The position numbers and the translations under genes are program-made. Source: Syntrophaceae bacterium (lineage in GTDB: Bacteria > Desulfobacterota > BSN033 > UBA1163). Taken from it: 53,057 nucleotides of DNA. The notes beneath the pieces were generated by a model. That model was not told the DNA's origin, ran no database searches, and saw nothing but the letters and a program-made list of their open reading frames with translations. The stretch spans positions 1 to 53,057 of the forward strand of contig JACAEV010000131.1 in the NCBI GenBank assembly GCA_013388645.1. Direction: 5' to 3'. Shown piece after piece: positions 38,882 to 49,130 of this stretch (position 1 is the stretch's first letter; each line of letters begins with the position of its first letter).

Positions 38882-39595
38882 CTACTCTTTGGGTTGTTTC
38901 GCATCGTAGATGCGTTTTTTGATCTGTCCGATCTGTTTGGTCACGGGGATCTCTTTCGGGCAGACCTCGGTGCACTTCCACCGAGTCTGACATCCCCAGG
39001 CACCGTTTTTCTGATCCAGGAGGGCGATCCTTTCCTCCGAACCTTCATCTCTTGAGTCAAAGAGATAACGAAAGGCCCGAACCAATGCAGCGGGCCCGAC
39101 ATAATCTTCTGTCTCTTTGTTCTGATTGACCGGACAGGAGGCGGTACAGCAGGCGCAGAGGATGCAACGAATGGCCTCTTCAAATAGTTTGTGGTCCTCT
39201 GGAGATTGTTTCCTCTCCTGGTCGGGTGGAGACGTTTTGGTGAGTAGATGGGGTTTGATGGAAAGATATTTTTCAAAAAACGGGACCATATCCACGACCA
39301 AGTCCTTGACCACTCTAAAAACGGGCAATGGCTCAATGAGAACCTCTTCCTTAAACCTTTTAACCAGTTTTTGACAGGCCAGACCACAAATTCCGTCGAT
39401 CCTCATCCCGTCAGAACCGCAGACACCATGGCCGCAAGACATTCGAAAAGACAAGGTTGGGTCTTGCTCCCAACGAATGCGGTTGAGACAATCGAGAAGC
39501 CGATCCATGGGATCGGCTTCCACCTTAAACGTCTGATAGTACGGCGTCTCGTCTTTCTCCGGGTCAAAACGGAAGATTTTTAATTTAATAAGCAT
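38882..39595 (-). CDS. sdhB: Succinate dehydrogenase/fumarate reductase iron-sulfur subunit
   Basis: RMSCGHGVCGSDGMRIDGICGLACQ; CILCACCTASCPV; CTEVCPKEIPVTKQI. Confidence 0.93.
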   Translation of the reverse strand: MLIKLKIFRFDPEKDETPYYQTFKVEADPMDRLLDCLNRIRWEQDPTLSFRMSCGHGVCGSDGMRIDGICGLACQKLVKRFKEEVLIEPLPVFRVVKDLVVDMVPFFEKYLSIKPHLLTKTSPPDQERKQSPEDHKLFEEAIRCILCACCTASCPVNQNKETEDYVGPAALVRAFRYLFDSRDEGSEERIALLDQKNGAWGCQTRWKCTEVCPKEIPVTKQIGQIKKRIYDAKQPKE

Positions 39596-39656
39596 TCACC
39601 ACCTCAAAATCAGCCCTCTCCCCCTTTAGCAAAGGGGGGTGGGGGGATTTGTTCGA

Positions 39657-41381
39657 TCAATAAACCCTTGTCTCCGGTTGGAAGCGTGTGATCTTCACAG
39701 GCTTATATCTTATTTCCGGCCCTTTGGGTGTCTGAAAAACAAGTGTGTGTTTTAAAAAGTACCGATCTGCTCGTCCTGGAAAATCTTCCCGAAAGTGAGC
39801 GCCACGACTTTCCCTCCGATGAAAGGCACTGAAAAGAATCACTTCGGAGAGATGGAGTTGATGAGATAATTCCATTGCCTCCATTAACTCATAATTAAAT
39901 GCCTTTCTTGGGTTCGTCACCCTAATCTTTTGATAACGCTCCTTCAGAGACCGAATTTCTTCGATCCCATTCTTCAGCCCCTCCTCATTTCGAAATACGG
40001 AGCCGACGTCCATCATCAGGGACTGCATCCTTCGCCGAATTTCATCCACCTTCTCTTTCCCGCTCGAGTTGGATAATTGTTTGATCCTCTCCTCCAGAGT
40101 CTTCAACGGGTCGCCTGACAGAGGTGTATGTTGATATTGTTGAATCGCTTTCTTCATCGCCAACCCGCTTCTTCGCCCAAATACAAGCAAGTCGAGAAGG
40201 GAATTGCAGCCAAGCCGGTTTGCACCATGAACCGATACGCACGCACACTCCCCGGAGGCATATAACCCCTGGGCGACCGCACCCTTTTCGTCCTTCAGGA
40301 CTCTTCCATCCACATCCGTGGGGATGCCCCCCATGACATAATGACAAGTCGGTTGAACAGGAATGGGGTCATAGACGGGATCGACCCCTAAATAAATTCT
40401 CACAAAGGAGGTGATCTCCCAGAGCCTTTCCAGAATCTTCTCTTCCCCAAGATGTGTGAGATCGAGATGAACATAATCCTTTCCGGAAATCCCTTTCCCT
40501 TCTCTGATCTCAGTAACAATGGCGCGGGAAACCACATCCCTCGCCGCCAGATCCTTTACCGTTGGAGCGTATCGTTCCATAAATCGCTCACCCAATCGAT
40601 TCCGTAAAAATCCACCCTCGCCTCGGGCGGCTTCGCTCACCAGAATCCCCAGAGGATAAAGCCCAGTGGGATGAAATTGGATGAATTCCATATCTTCCAA
40701 CGGAATTCCTGATTCATAGGCTAAGGCGAGACCATCCCCTGTGGAGGCAAAACTATTGGAAGTGGTTTTGTAAATTTTCCCACATCCACCTGTGGCCAAG
40801 AGGATGGCTTTGGCCTGCAGAAGATGGAGTTCACCGGTCGCCAGGTCATAGACCACGACTCCTCGATAACGATCACCCTCCAAGATGAGGGAGAGGACAT
40901 AATGTTCAGAATAGAATTTTACGCGTTGTCGTAAACACTGGTCATATAAGGTATCGAGAACGACTCTCCCTGTTCGGTCCGCTGCATAACATGCTCTCCT
41001 CACAGGGCCTTTCCCATAGTCTCGGGTATGGCCTCCGAACTTGCGTTGCGCAATCTTTCCTTCTGCCGTGCGACTGAAGGGCACACCCATGTGTTCCAAT
41101 TCATAGATGACCCGTGGAGCGTCCTTCACCATAATCTCGATCGCATCCTGATCACCGAGATAATCACTTCCCTTAACGGTGTCGAAGAGATGCCATTCCC
41201 AATGATCCTCTTCATCATTCCCAAGTGAAGCGGAAATCCCGCCCTGGGCTGCCCCGGAATGGGAACGGGTAGGATAGACCTTGCTCACCAAGGCCACATC
41301 AGCCTGCCCTGTGCACTCCACCGCCGCACGAAGGCCTGCCAGACCAGTTCCTATAATAATGATGTCATGTTGAAAGATCAT
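39657..41381 (-). CDS. sdhA: Succinate dehydrogenase/fumarate reductase flavoprotein subunit
   Basis: IIIIGTGLAGLRAAVECTGQADVALVSKVYPTRSHSGAAQGGISA; QFHPTGLYPLGILVSEAARGEGGFL. Confidence 0.95.
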   Translation of the reverse strand: MIFQHDIIIIGTGLAGLRAAVECTGQADVALVSKVYPTRSHSGAAQGGISASLGNDEEDHWEWHLFDTVKGSDYLGDQDAIEIMVKDAPRVIYELEHMGVPFSRTAEGKIAQRKFGGHTRDYGKGPVRRACYAADRTGRVVLDTLYDQCLRQRVKFYSEHYVLSLILEGDRYRGVVVYDLATGELHLLQAKAILLATGGCGKIYKTTSNSFASTGDGLALAYESGIPLEDMEFIQFHPTGLYPLGILVSEAARGEGGFLRNRLGERFMERYAPTVKDLAARDVVSRAIVTEIREGKGISGKDYVHLDLTHLGEEKILERLWEITSFVRIYLGVDPVYDPIPVQPTCHYVMGGIPTDVDGRVLKDEKGAVAQGLYASGECACVSVHGANRLGCNSLLDLLVFGRRSGLAMKKAIQQYQHTPLSGDPLKTLEERIKQLSNSSGKEKVDEIRRRMQSLMMDVGSVFRNEEGLKNGIEEIRSLKERYQKIRVTNPRKAFNYELMEAMELSHQLHLSEVILFSAFHRRESRGAHFREDFPGRADRYFLKHTLVFQTPKGPEIRYKPVKITRFQPETRVY

Positions 41382-42562
41382 GTGGATCGCTCTTCGATGG
41401 GAATATACTCACATGCCTGAGGGCCACAGTATGTCCCGATATAATCGGCATCAGGACGATAGAGTTCAGGTTTGGGTTGGGCCTCGGCAAACTTCTCTTC
41501 GATGATATGGGCGGACCAACCCGAGATTCTTGAGAGAGCAAAAACAGGAGTGAAAAGGTCAATGGGAATTCCCATCATATGATAAACCGAGGCACTATAG
41601 AAATCGACATTGGGATAAATTTCTTTCCCTTTTAATGCCTTAAATTCTTCTTTGGTCGCAGCCTCAATCTCTTTGGTCATTTCATACCATTTCTGATCTC
41701 CTATACGTTCTGCCAATTTTCCACAGATCTTACGAAGGATTGTCGCCCTGGGGTCTTCCGTGTGGTAGACCGCATGCCCCATCCCCATCACTTTCCCCCC
41801 TTTTTGTAATCTTTCAGAAACCCAAGATTTCACCCGGGCCACCTCTCCAATCTCCAGAAGCATCCTCATCACTTCGCTGTTCGCTCCTCCATGGAGTTCT
41901 CCTGAAAGGGCTCCAATGGCGGCAGCCACGGCGGCATAAAGATGGGCATGTGTTGAAGCCACTTCTCTCCCCGCAAACGTGGAGGCATTAAAAGAATGCT
42001 CGGCATGAAGAATCAAACAGATATCAAAGTCTCTTGCCGTGTCTGTATCAGGAAGAGACCCGGATAGCATATATAAGAAATTTCCAGCATGAGGAAGGTT
42101 AGGATGCGGAGGAACAGGTTTTTTTCTCTCTCGAATTCGATGCCAGGCCGCAATGACGGTGGGCAGCTTGGCAATGAGCCAAAGGGCCTTCCTCAAATTC
42201 GCCTCCTTCGTCTCCTCATTTAATCGAATATCATAACTCCCCAAAATAGGGACTACCGACTGTAATACATCCATGGGATTCGCTGATTGGGGTAACATCT
42301 TCATATACTCTAAAACAGCGTGAGGGATGTTTCTCTCTGAAATGAGTTCCAATTGAAATCTCTTCAACTCCTCTCGGGTCGGGAGTTGGTCGTTCAGAAG
42401 GAGGAAAGAAACCTCTTCAAAGGTGGAAGATTGGGCGAGGTCAATAATATTGAACCCTCGATAAATCAGAATCCCCTTCTCTCCATCGACATCCGAAATC
42501 CGGGTATCTGCTACTCTGACTCCCCGAAGTCCAATATTTTTAACATCCAATCCCTCTTTCAT
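41378..42562 (-). CDS. Citrate synthase (citrate synthase/2-methylcitrate synthase family)
   Basis: GILIYRGFNIIDLAQSSTFEEVSFLLL; LILHAEHSFNASTFAGREVAST; MGMGHAVYHTEDPRATIL; NVDFYSASVYHMMGIP. Confidence 0.94.
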   Translation of the reverse strand: MKEGLDVKNIGLRGVRVADTRISDVDGEKGILIYRGFNIIDLAQSSTFEEVSFLLLNDQLPTREELKRFQLELISERNIPHAVLEYMKMLPQSANPMDVLQSVVPILGSYDIRLNEETKEANLRKALWLIAKLPTVIAAWHRIRERKKPVPPHPNLPHAGNFLYMLSGSLPDTDTARDFDICLILHAEHSFNASTFAGREVASTHAHLYAAVAAAIGALSGELHGGANSEVMRMLLEIGEVARVKSWVSERLQKGGKVMGMGHAVYHTEDPRATILRKICGKLAERIGDQKWYEMTKEIEAATKEEFKALKGKEIYPNVDFYSASVYHMMGIPIDLFTPVFALSRISGWSAHIIEEKFAEAQPKPELYRPDADYIGTYCGPQACEYIPIEERST

Positions 42563-42692
42563 CCCGATGACTCTCTCCTAACCATCTATCGCTGATCGCA
42601 ATCCCATGACCCTTTATGGCCAGATTCCAACCTTCGCGTCCGGTCGAGGGAAAATTCCCTTAACCTCATAATATAAAAAGCTTGCCAATGAT

Positions 42693-44624
42693 TCAAGCCT
42701 TTCCTCTACGAATATAGTTTAATAACCCTCCCGCAAGAAGAACTTCTCTTTCCCTTGTGTTTAACCCGTGGGAGACTTCAAACATTCTTTTTTGGGTCGT
42801 ATTTTCAACTCTGAGGAGGCTCTCGCCTTGAATGGCACGTCTGAGATCAGTGATTCGAAGATGGTCTTCCTGTCGAATCTTTAAAAATTCATCAGGGTCT
42901 TTAAAGGTCAAAGGGAGAACTCCAAAATTAATCAGATTGGAACGATGAATGCGAGCATAGGATTTTGTGATGATAGCCTTGATGCCAAGGTACATGGGAG
43001 CCAGGGCAGCGTGCTCCCGGCTTGAACCCTGCCCATAATTTTCACCCCCTAAGATAAATCCACCTCCCATTTCTCTTGTCTTCTTAAAAAAGTCAGGGGC
43101 CACCCTCTCAAAGAGGTGTTTTGAAATCGCAGGGATATTGGATCGAAGAGGAAGAATCCTTGCTCCAGCTGGAAGGATGTGATCAGTGGTGATATTGTCT
43201 CCCACTTTCAGAATGACGAAACCCTCTATGACATCCTCTAAAGGACCTCGGAGAGGGAGAGATTGAATGTTGGGACCACGTTCGACCACTATGGTTTCGG
43301 GTTTCGAAGCGGGAGGCAAAATGAGACTGTCATCGATTAAAAATCTTTGGGGCATAGGGATACGGGGTGGTTTTAGCCCCAATGTCCTTGGATCGGTGAT
43401 CGAACCCTTCAACGCACAGGCAGTGGACACATAAGGGCTGGCTAAGTAAACTTGATCTTCGGGTGTCCCACTTCGACCTAAAAAGTTACGGTTCATTGTC
43501 CGAATGGAAACAGCCTGGGAAGGAGGAGCCTGACCCATTCCAATACATGGACCGCAGGCAGCCTCTAAGATGCGGGCTCCTGCACTGATAAGCATGGCCA
43601 GGGCTCCGTTTTGAGCAATCATCTCAAAGACTTGCTTTGACCCCGGCGTAATGGTCAGGCTGACATCCGGATGAATCTTTCTCCCTTTGAGGATTTTGGC
43701 GACACTCATTAAATCGAAATAGGATGAATTGTTGCAACTCCCAATACAGACCTGTTTCACTGCTTTTCCAGCCACCGCTCTGACCAGACAGACTTTATCT
43801 GGGCTGGAGGGTTGAGCGATGAGAGGCTCTAACTTGCCAAGATCGATTTCAATGATTTGATGATATTCTGCATCCTGATCTGAATGAAGGGGAATCCAGT
43901 CCTTCTTCCTTCCTTGAGCCTTCAGAAACTCAAGCGTCTTCTCATCACTTGGAAAGAGGGTGGTCGTCGCTCCCAGCTCTGCTCCTAAATTGGCAATGGT
44001 CGCCCTTTCTGGAATGGAAAGCGTCCCCACTCCTGACCCACCAAATTCAAAAATTTTTCCTATCCCTCCTCGTACCGTTAATCGCCTCAACAGTTCCAGC
44101 ATAATATCCTTCGAAGTAACCCAAGCGGAAAGTTTTCCTTTCAATTTCACTAAAACAATTTCTGGCATCTTGAGATAAAAAGGTTCTCCTGCCATAGCCA
44201 AGGCGACATCAAGCCCTCCCACGCCAATTGCGATCATTCCCATGGCTCCGGCATTAGGGGTATGGCTGTCGGCGCCGAGAAGAGTTTCTCCGGGTTTTGC
44301 AAAACGTTCTAAATGAACTTGATGACAGATTCCATTGCCGGGTTTAGAAAAGTAAATCCCATATTTGGCAGCAAAGGTTTGGAGAAACCGATGATCATCT
44401 GCATTCTCAAACCCTGTTTGAAGCATGTTATGGTCTACATAGCTGATGGAGAATTTGGTCTTCACCCTTGGAATCCCTAACGCCTCAAATTGGAGATAGG
44501 CCATGGTCCCTGTGGCATCCTGGGTGAGGGTCTGATCAATGGCAATGGTGATCTCTTCATTGGTCTCAAGGGTTCCGCTCACCAGATGAGACTCAAAAAT
44601 TTTTTGCACGAGATTCTTCCCCAT
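42693..44624 (-). CDS. Aconitate hydratase (short, homoaconitase-like type)
   Basis: GADSHTPNAGAMGMIAIGVGGLDVALAMAG; EAACGPCIGMGQAPP; GENYGQGSSREHAALAPMYLGIKAIITKSYARIHRSNLINFGVLPL. Confidence 0.93.
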   Translation of the reverse strand: MGKNLVQKIFESHLVSGTLETNEEITIAIDQTLTQDATGTMAYLQFEALGIPRVKTKFSISYVDHNMLQTGFENADDHRFLQTFAAKYGIYFSKPGNGICHQVHLERFAKPGETLLGADSHTPNAGAMGMIAIGVGGLDVALAMAGEPFYLKMPEIVLVKLKGKLSAWVTSKDIMLELLRRLTVRGGIGKIFEFGGSGVGTLSIPERATIANLGAELGATTTLFPSDEKTLEFLKAQGRKKDWIPLHSDQDAEYHQIIEIDLGKLEPLIAQPSSPDKVCLVRAVAGKAVKQVCIGSCNNSSYFDLMSVAKILKGRKIHPDVSLTITPGSKQVFEMIAQNGALAMLISAGARILEAACGPCIGMGQAPPSQAVSIRTMNRNFLGRSGTPEDQVYLASPYVSTACALKGSITDPRTLGLKPPRIPMPQRFLIDDSLILPPASKPETIVVERGPNIQSLPLRGPLEDVIEGFVILKVGDNITTDHILPAGARILPLRSNIPAISKHLFERVAPDFFKKTREMGGGFILGGENYGQGSSREHAALAPMYLGIKAIITKSYARIHRSNLINFGVLPLTFKDPDEFLKIRQEDHLRITDLRRAIQGESLLRVENTTQKRMFEVSHGLNTREREVLLAGGLLNYIRRGKA

Positions 44625-44813
44625 AAATTACCTTTCGCATATCTGTGTAATCGGTTATTAATCAGTGTAATCAGAAATTTCGAACCTTCTTGGAAATCTC
44701 AAAAATGATAATCGATGCTTTTCTAATTTGTCAATCTGAGCTCATTGATAATTCAATCCTTTTCAAATAGAATATTTAGAAAATTTAAATTCGCCGGTCA
44801 AAGGAGAAAGAAC

Positions 44814-46244
44814 ATGGTTGTTTTAAACAGAGAATATCGGATAGAAAGAGACTCCATGGGAGCGGTGAAGGTACCAAAAGAGGCTTGCTACGGTGCTCAG
44901 ACGCAGAGGGCAATTGAAAATTTTCCCATCAGCGGTTGGCGTTTCAGCAGAGAATTGATCTACGCTTTAGGTCTTATCAAATATGCCTCGGCAAAAACCA
45001 ATCTTAATTTGGGACTTCTGGGAAAAAGGATGGCCAAAGCGATCGGGCAGGCATCTCAAGAGGTAATGGAGGGGAAATGGGATGAGCAATTTGCGATCGA
45101 TGTTTTTCAAACCGGCTCCGGGACCTCCACCAATATGAATGCCAACGAGGTGATTGCAAATCGTGCGAATGAAATGCTGGGAAGAGAAAGGGGGACCTAT
45201 CAGCCTGTTCATCCCAACGACCATGTGAATTTAGGGCAATCGAGTAATGATGTCTTTCCTTCTGCTATTCACATTGCCTCTACCATCCTTCTCCATCAAA
45301 AACTCCTGCCAGCCTTAAGAGATCTTCATCGAGCATTACGAGATAAGGGAAGAGAATTCCACTCCATCCTTAAAATTGGAAGAACCCATCTCCAAGATGC
45401 CACGCCGATTCGATTGGGTCAGGAATTTGAAGGTTATGCACGTCAAGTGGAATTGGGGATGGATAGAATACAGAACGCCTTGAAGTCCCTCGTTGAACTT
45501 CCCTTGGGGGGCACAGCGGTAGGAACAGGGATCAATACGCATCCTCATTTTGCAAAAAAAGCCATCGCCATCATCAATCAAAAAACAGGTTATCGTTTCT
45601 CTGAGGCCGCTGATCATTTTGAGGCTCAGGGTGCCAAAGATGCATTGGTAGAAATGAGCGGAACCTTAAAAGCAGTGGCGGTGAGTTTAATTAAAATTGC
45701 GAACGACATCCGATGGCTGGGATCGGGCCCCCGATGTGGAATTGGAGAAATCCGTCTCCCAGAGACTCAACCTGGTTCCTCGATCATGCCCGGAAAAGTT
45801 AACCCCGTCATCCCTGAATCCCTCGTCCAGGCATGCGCCCAAGTGATTGGGAATGATTCAGCCATTACCCTCGGGGGGCTCAGTGGCAATTTTGAACTCA
45901 ATGTCATGATGCCATTGATCGCTTACAATCTGCTGCAATCCCTTCGACTTCTTGCCAATGGGATAAACAATTTTTCTAAAAGATGCATCCGGGGGCTGAA
46001 GGCAGATCGAAAGCGTTGCGAAGAGATGATCGAAAAGAGCCTGGCGCTGGCTACCGCATTAACCCCCAAAATCGGATATGAGGAGGCCGCCCGAATTGCT
46101 AAAAAGGCATACGTTCAAAATAAAACCATCCGTCAGGTGGTGGTGGAGGAAGGGATTCTTTCAAAATCAGAATTGAAGGATTGCCTTGATCCCCGATCCA
46201 TGGTCACCCCCATGAAAACGAAAATGGAAAAAGTCTCATCCTGA
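44814..46244 (+). CDS. fumC: Fumarate hydratase class II
   Basis: RDSMGAVKVPKEACYGAQTQRAIENFPI; TGSGTSTNMNANEVIANRA; PGSSIMPGKVNPVIPESL. Confidence 0.95.
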   Translation: MVVLNREYRIERDSMGAVKVPKEACYGAQTQRAIENFPISGWRFSRELIYALGLIKYASAKTNLNLGLLGKRMAKAIGQASQEVMEGKWDEQFAIDVFQTGSGTSTNMNANEVIANRANEMLGRERGTYQPVHPNDHVNLGQSSNDVFPSAIHIASTILLHQKLLPALRDLHRALRDKGREFHSILKIGRTHLQDATPIRLGQEFEGYARQVELGMDRIQNALKSLVELPLGGTAVGTGINTHPHFAKKAIAIINQKTGYRFSEAADHFEAQGAKDALVEMSGTLKAVAVSLIKIANDIRWLGSGPRCGIGEIRLPETQPGSSIMPGKVNPVIPESLVQACAQVIGNDSAITLGGLSGNFELNVMMPLIAYNLLQSLRLLANGINNFSKRCIRGLKADRKRCEEMIEKSLALATALTPKIGYEEAARIAKKAYVQNKTIRQVVVEEGILSKSELKDCLDPRSMVTPMKTKMEKVSS

Positions 46245-46270
46245 TCATTTAAAACCAATAGGTGGCAGTT

Positions 46271-47038
46271 TTACCTTCCTTTCAGATAGAAGATGAGAAT
46301 GATCCCTCCAAAAATCATGAAGGCTGAAAGCGTCTGCCCCATGGTGAAGGGACCCAAAATAAATCCGAGCTGAGGGTCGGGTTCCCTGAACAACTCCACA
46401 AAAAATCGAAAGATCCCATAAATCGAAAGAAACAAGGCTAACAATCCACCCGTTGGAAGTTTTTTATCTTTGAGAAACCAGAGGATCAAAAAAAGAGCTC
46501 CCCCCTCCAAAGCGCTTTCATACAGTTGAGAGGGATGTCGAGGCAGGTCTCCCCCTTTCGGGAAGATCATCGCCCATGGGACTTGAGTGACTCTTCCGTA
46601 GAGCTCCCCATTGATGAAATTCCCAATTCTTCCTAAACCCAGTCCAATCGGAGCGGTAACGATGAAGAGGTCTGCGATCTTCCAGAACGACTTTTTATTT
46701 TTCCAGGAAAAAAGAATTCCAACGAGAAGGACGCCGATCAACCCTCCATGAAAGGACATGCCCCCATGCCAGATGGCAAATGCCTCGAGGGGATCGGAGA
46801 GGTACATCTTCAGGTCATAAAAGAGGACATACCCTAACCGGGCTCCGATGATGAGTCCGAGGATGAGATAAAAATAGAGATTTTCGACCTCCAGTTTTGA
46901 AATTCCAAAATCTTTTTTCTTCATCTGGTACCGGACAAGGAGGTAGGAGGCAAGAAATCCAAACACATACATTAACCCATACCAACCCACACGAATCGGA
47001 CCCAGCTCGATCAGGATAGGATTAATATCGATGCGCAT
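46271..47038 (-). CDS. lgt: Prolipoprotein diacylglyceryl transferase
   Basis: VGWYGLMYVFGFLASYLLVRY; GARLGYVLFYDL; HGGMSFHGGLIGVLL; GRIGNFINGELYGR; RHPSQLYE. Confidence 0.95.
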   Translation of the reverse strand: MRIDINPILIELGPIRVGWYGLMYVFGFLASYLLVRYQMKKKDFGISKLEVENLYFYLILGLIIGARLGYVLFYDLKMYLSDPLEAFAIWHGGMSFHGGLIGVLLVGILFSWKNKKSFWKIADLFIVTAPIGLGLGRIGNFINGELYGRVTQVPWAMIFPKGGDLPRHPSQLYESALEGGALFLILWFLKDKKLPTGGLLALFLSIYGIFRFFVELFREPDPQLGFILGPFTMGQTLSAFMIFGGIILIFYLKGR

Positions 47039-47228
47039 GACTTACTCCTGATACCTCTATCTTATTGGAGAATGAACAAAGATTCAAGCACCTTGAATAT
47101 TTCTACGCTGACCTGTCCGCCCTTCGGGATGATTTATCTCTCAATGGGTCTCGGTCTCAAAAAAAGGCTGACAAAGACGGGTTTAAATTGACGTCGCTAA
47201 ATAATTCTTGTATAATTTCTCCAATCTT

Positions 47229-48734
47229 ATGGAAGAGCTCTCCAAGAAACAACAGATCCTTCAGGACCTGAAGAAATTCATTCTCTCCAAGGCCTCTATT
47301 GTCTATATCCTCTCGGATGAAGAAGACCGGATGGAGGGGCTACTTAAGGAACTCAGCGCCACCTTTCAACCCAGGCCCAAACTCTTCATCTGGAACCCCT
47401 TCCAGGGGTTATCGGGAGAAAACGAGAAGAATGAAAACTTGAAGAATCCCATCGACGCCCTCGATAAAGTGATTCAGAGCTCCGAACAGGCCTTTTATCT
47501 CTTTGAAGGGCTTCATCCTTTTTTAAAGACGGATCCTTTCCTCCCAAGAAAATTAAAGGATCTCCATCGCGCTCTCCGAAATCGTTATGCGACCCTTTTC
47601 ATAGTGGCACCGATTCAGGTTGTCCCGGACGAACTGAAGCGAGATATGGTCGTCTATGATCTCCCCATGCCAGATGCAACGGAAGTGGAGCGGACCTTGA
47701 TGGGAGTCATCTCTGCCAGCCCTCAAGCTTCAAAATTAGCAGAGTCCCTTACGCCGGAGTTGAAAGACCGATTGGTCAAAGCAGCCCTCGGCCTCTCTCT
47801 CGACCAGGTGGCCCGGGCTTTCCGAAGTGCCCTCATTGGAAGGACCACCATCGATTCCTCTCTCATTGATGCGGTTATCGAAGAAAAAGGACAGTTGATT
47901 CGGAAATCCGGAATCCTCAACTTAGTGACCCATCGGCCTTCCCTGGAGGATATCGGTGGGCTGGAAAATCTCAAAGAATGGCTAAGAAAAAGGTCAAAAA
48001 TTTTAAGCAGCGAGGGGATGTCTTTTGGTCTTTCACTTCCAAAAGGAGTTTTGATCACCGGCCTTTCAGGATGTGGCAAAAGCCTCTGTGCAAAAGTATT
48101 CGCCTCTTTTTGGCAGATCCCTCTGCTCCATCTTGACATGGCCCGACTCTACGATGGAACCATTGGAGAGCCAGAAGAAGCTCTCCAGGTCTCCCTTCGG
48201 ACGGCAGAGTCTGTAGCACCGTGTGTGCTCTGGATTGACGAAATAGAAGCAGGGATCAGCATCCAGAGTCAAAAAGCGGGCGGGGGAACGCAATCTCGAG
48301 TTTTTGCTTCTTTCCTTACCTGGATGCAGGAGAAGGGTGCTTTTGTCTTTATCGCGGCGACCGCCAATGTGATCGAACTCCTTCCCCCTGAAGTGTTGCG
48401 AAAAGGTCGCTTTGACCAAATCTTCTTTGTCACCCTTCCCAATCCACAAGAAAGAAAGTCCATCTTCTCCATCCATCTGAAGAAAAATGGGGCGGATCTG
48501 TCACGGTTCAATTTGGATATGTTGGTAAAAGTGACTGAGGGGTTTAATGGTGCCGAGATTGAACAGGCAGTCAATGGAGCGATGATCGAGGCCTTCAACT
48601 CAGGTCGGCCGATCAATGAGCAGGATCTGGTGATCTCGGCTGGGAATATCGTCCCGCTCTCAACCACCATGAGGGAAGAAATCGGGAGGATGGAACGCTG
48701 GGCCTACAATCGAGCCATTCCAGCCTCGAAGTAA
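47229..48734 (+). CDS. AAA+ ATPase, Ycf46-like
   Basis: N-terminal non-ATPase region; GLENLKEWLRKRSKIL; Walker A LITGLSGCGKSLCAKVFA; Walker B PCVLWIDEIEAG; RKGRFDQIFFV. Confidence 0.85.
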   Translation: MEELSKKQQILQDLKKFILSKASIVYILSDEEDRMEGLLKELSATFQPRPKLFIWNPFQGLSGENEKNENLKNPIDALDKVIQSSEQAFYLFEGLHPFLKTDPFLPRKLKDLHRALRNRYATLFIVAPIQVVPDELKRDMVVYDLPMPDATEVERTLMGVISASPQASKLAESLTPELKDRLVKAALGLSLDQVARAFRSALIGRTTIDSSLIDAVIEEKGQLIRKSGILNLVTHRPSLEDIGGLENLKEWLRKRSKILSSEGMSFGLSLPKGVLITGLSGCGKSLCAKVFASFWQIPLLHLDMARLYDGTIGEPEEALQVSLRTAESVAPCVLWIDEIEAGISIQSQKAGGGTQSRVFASFLTWMQEKGAFVFIAATANVIELLPPEVLRKGRFDQIFFVTLPNPQERKSIFSIHLKKNGADLSRFNLDMLVKVTEGFNGAEIEQAVNGAMIEAFNSGRPINEQDLVISAGNIVPLSTTMREEIGRMERWAYNRAIPASK

Positions 48735-48736
48735 AA

Positions 48737-49051
48737 TCAATAATCTTCTTTGTCCTCGTCGTCGTAATCTTCCTCTTCGTAATCGCCTTCTTCTAAATCC
48801 TCTTCTTCTTCCTCCTCCTCTTTCTCCTCTTTTTTCTTCCGTTTTATTTTGAAGTTGATCTTCTCTAAACTATCATCCCCAAGATCATCGATCACCTCAT
48901 TAAAAAACATGGCCAGAGAAATGACATACTCTTCGGGTAATTCCCGGAACCACTCGATGACCCTCTCCGCCATTTCCATCTTCTCACTGGTGGAAGAGTC
49001 CTCTATCAGATCGATGGCCTTACGGTAGTGCTTATTGAATGCCCGGATCAT
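48737..49051 (-). CDS. Small protein with highly acidic low-complexity C-terminal tail
   Basis: MIRAFNKHYRKAIDLIEDSSTSEKMEMAERVIEWFRELPEEYVISL...KRKKKEEKEEEEEEEDLEEGDYEEEDYDDEDKEDY. Confidence 0.7.
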   Translation of the reverse strand: MIRAFNKHYRKAIDLIEDSSTSEKMEMAERVIEWFRELPEEYVISLAMFFNEVIDDLGDDSLEKINFKIKRKKKEEKEEEEEEEDLEEGDYEEEDYDDEDKEDY

Positions 49052-49130
49052 AAAATAATTCTCGCCTCCTATTCAATTTTATATTCTACTTCATTATACT
49101 TCCCTTCCCCTTAAGGGACAATAAAAATTT

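Noticed and set aside
36312-38993. GH57 start at 38993 as listed in the track
   Set aside because: The first about 40 codons overlap sdhB and give low-quality sequence (MSDSVEVHRGLPERDPRDQ...); the conserved domain begins at about [20 protein letters not shown], so a TTG start near 38873 is preferred.
39609-39652. C-rich/G-rich palindrome CCCTCTCCCCCTTTAGCAAAGGGGGGTGGGGGGATTT
   Set aside because: Resembles the family-1 core but lacks the AGTCCATAATTG termini; treated as an unrelated or solo palindrome.
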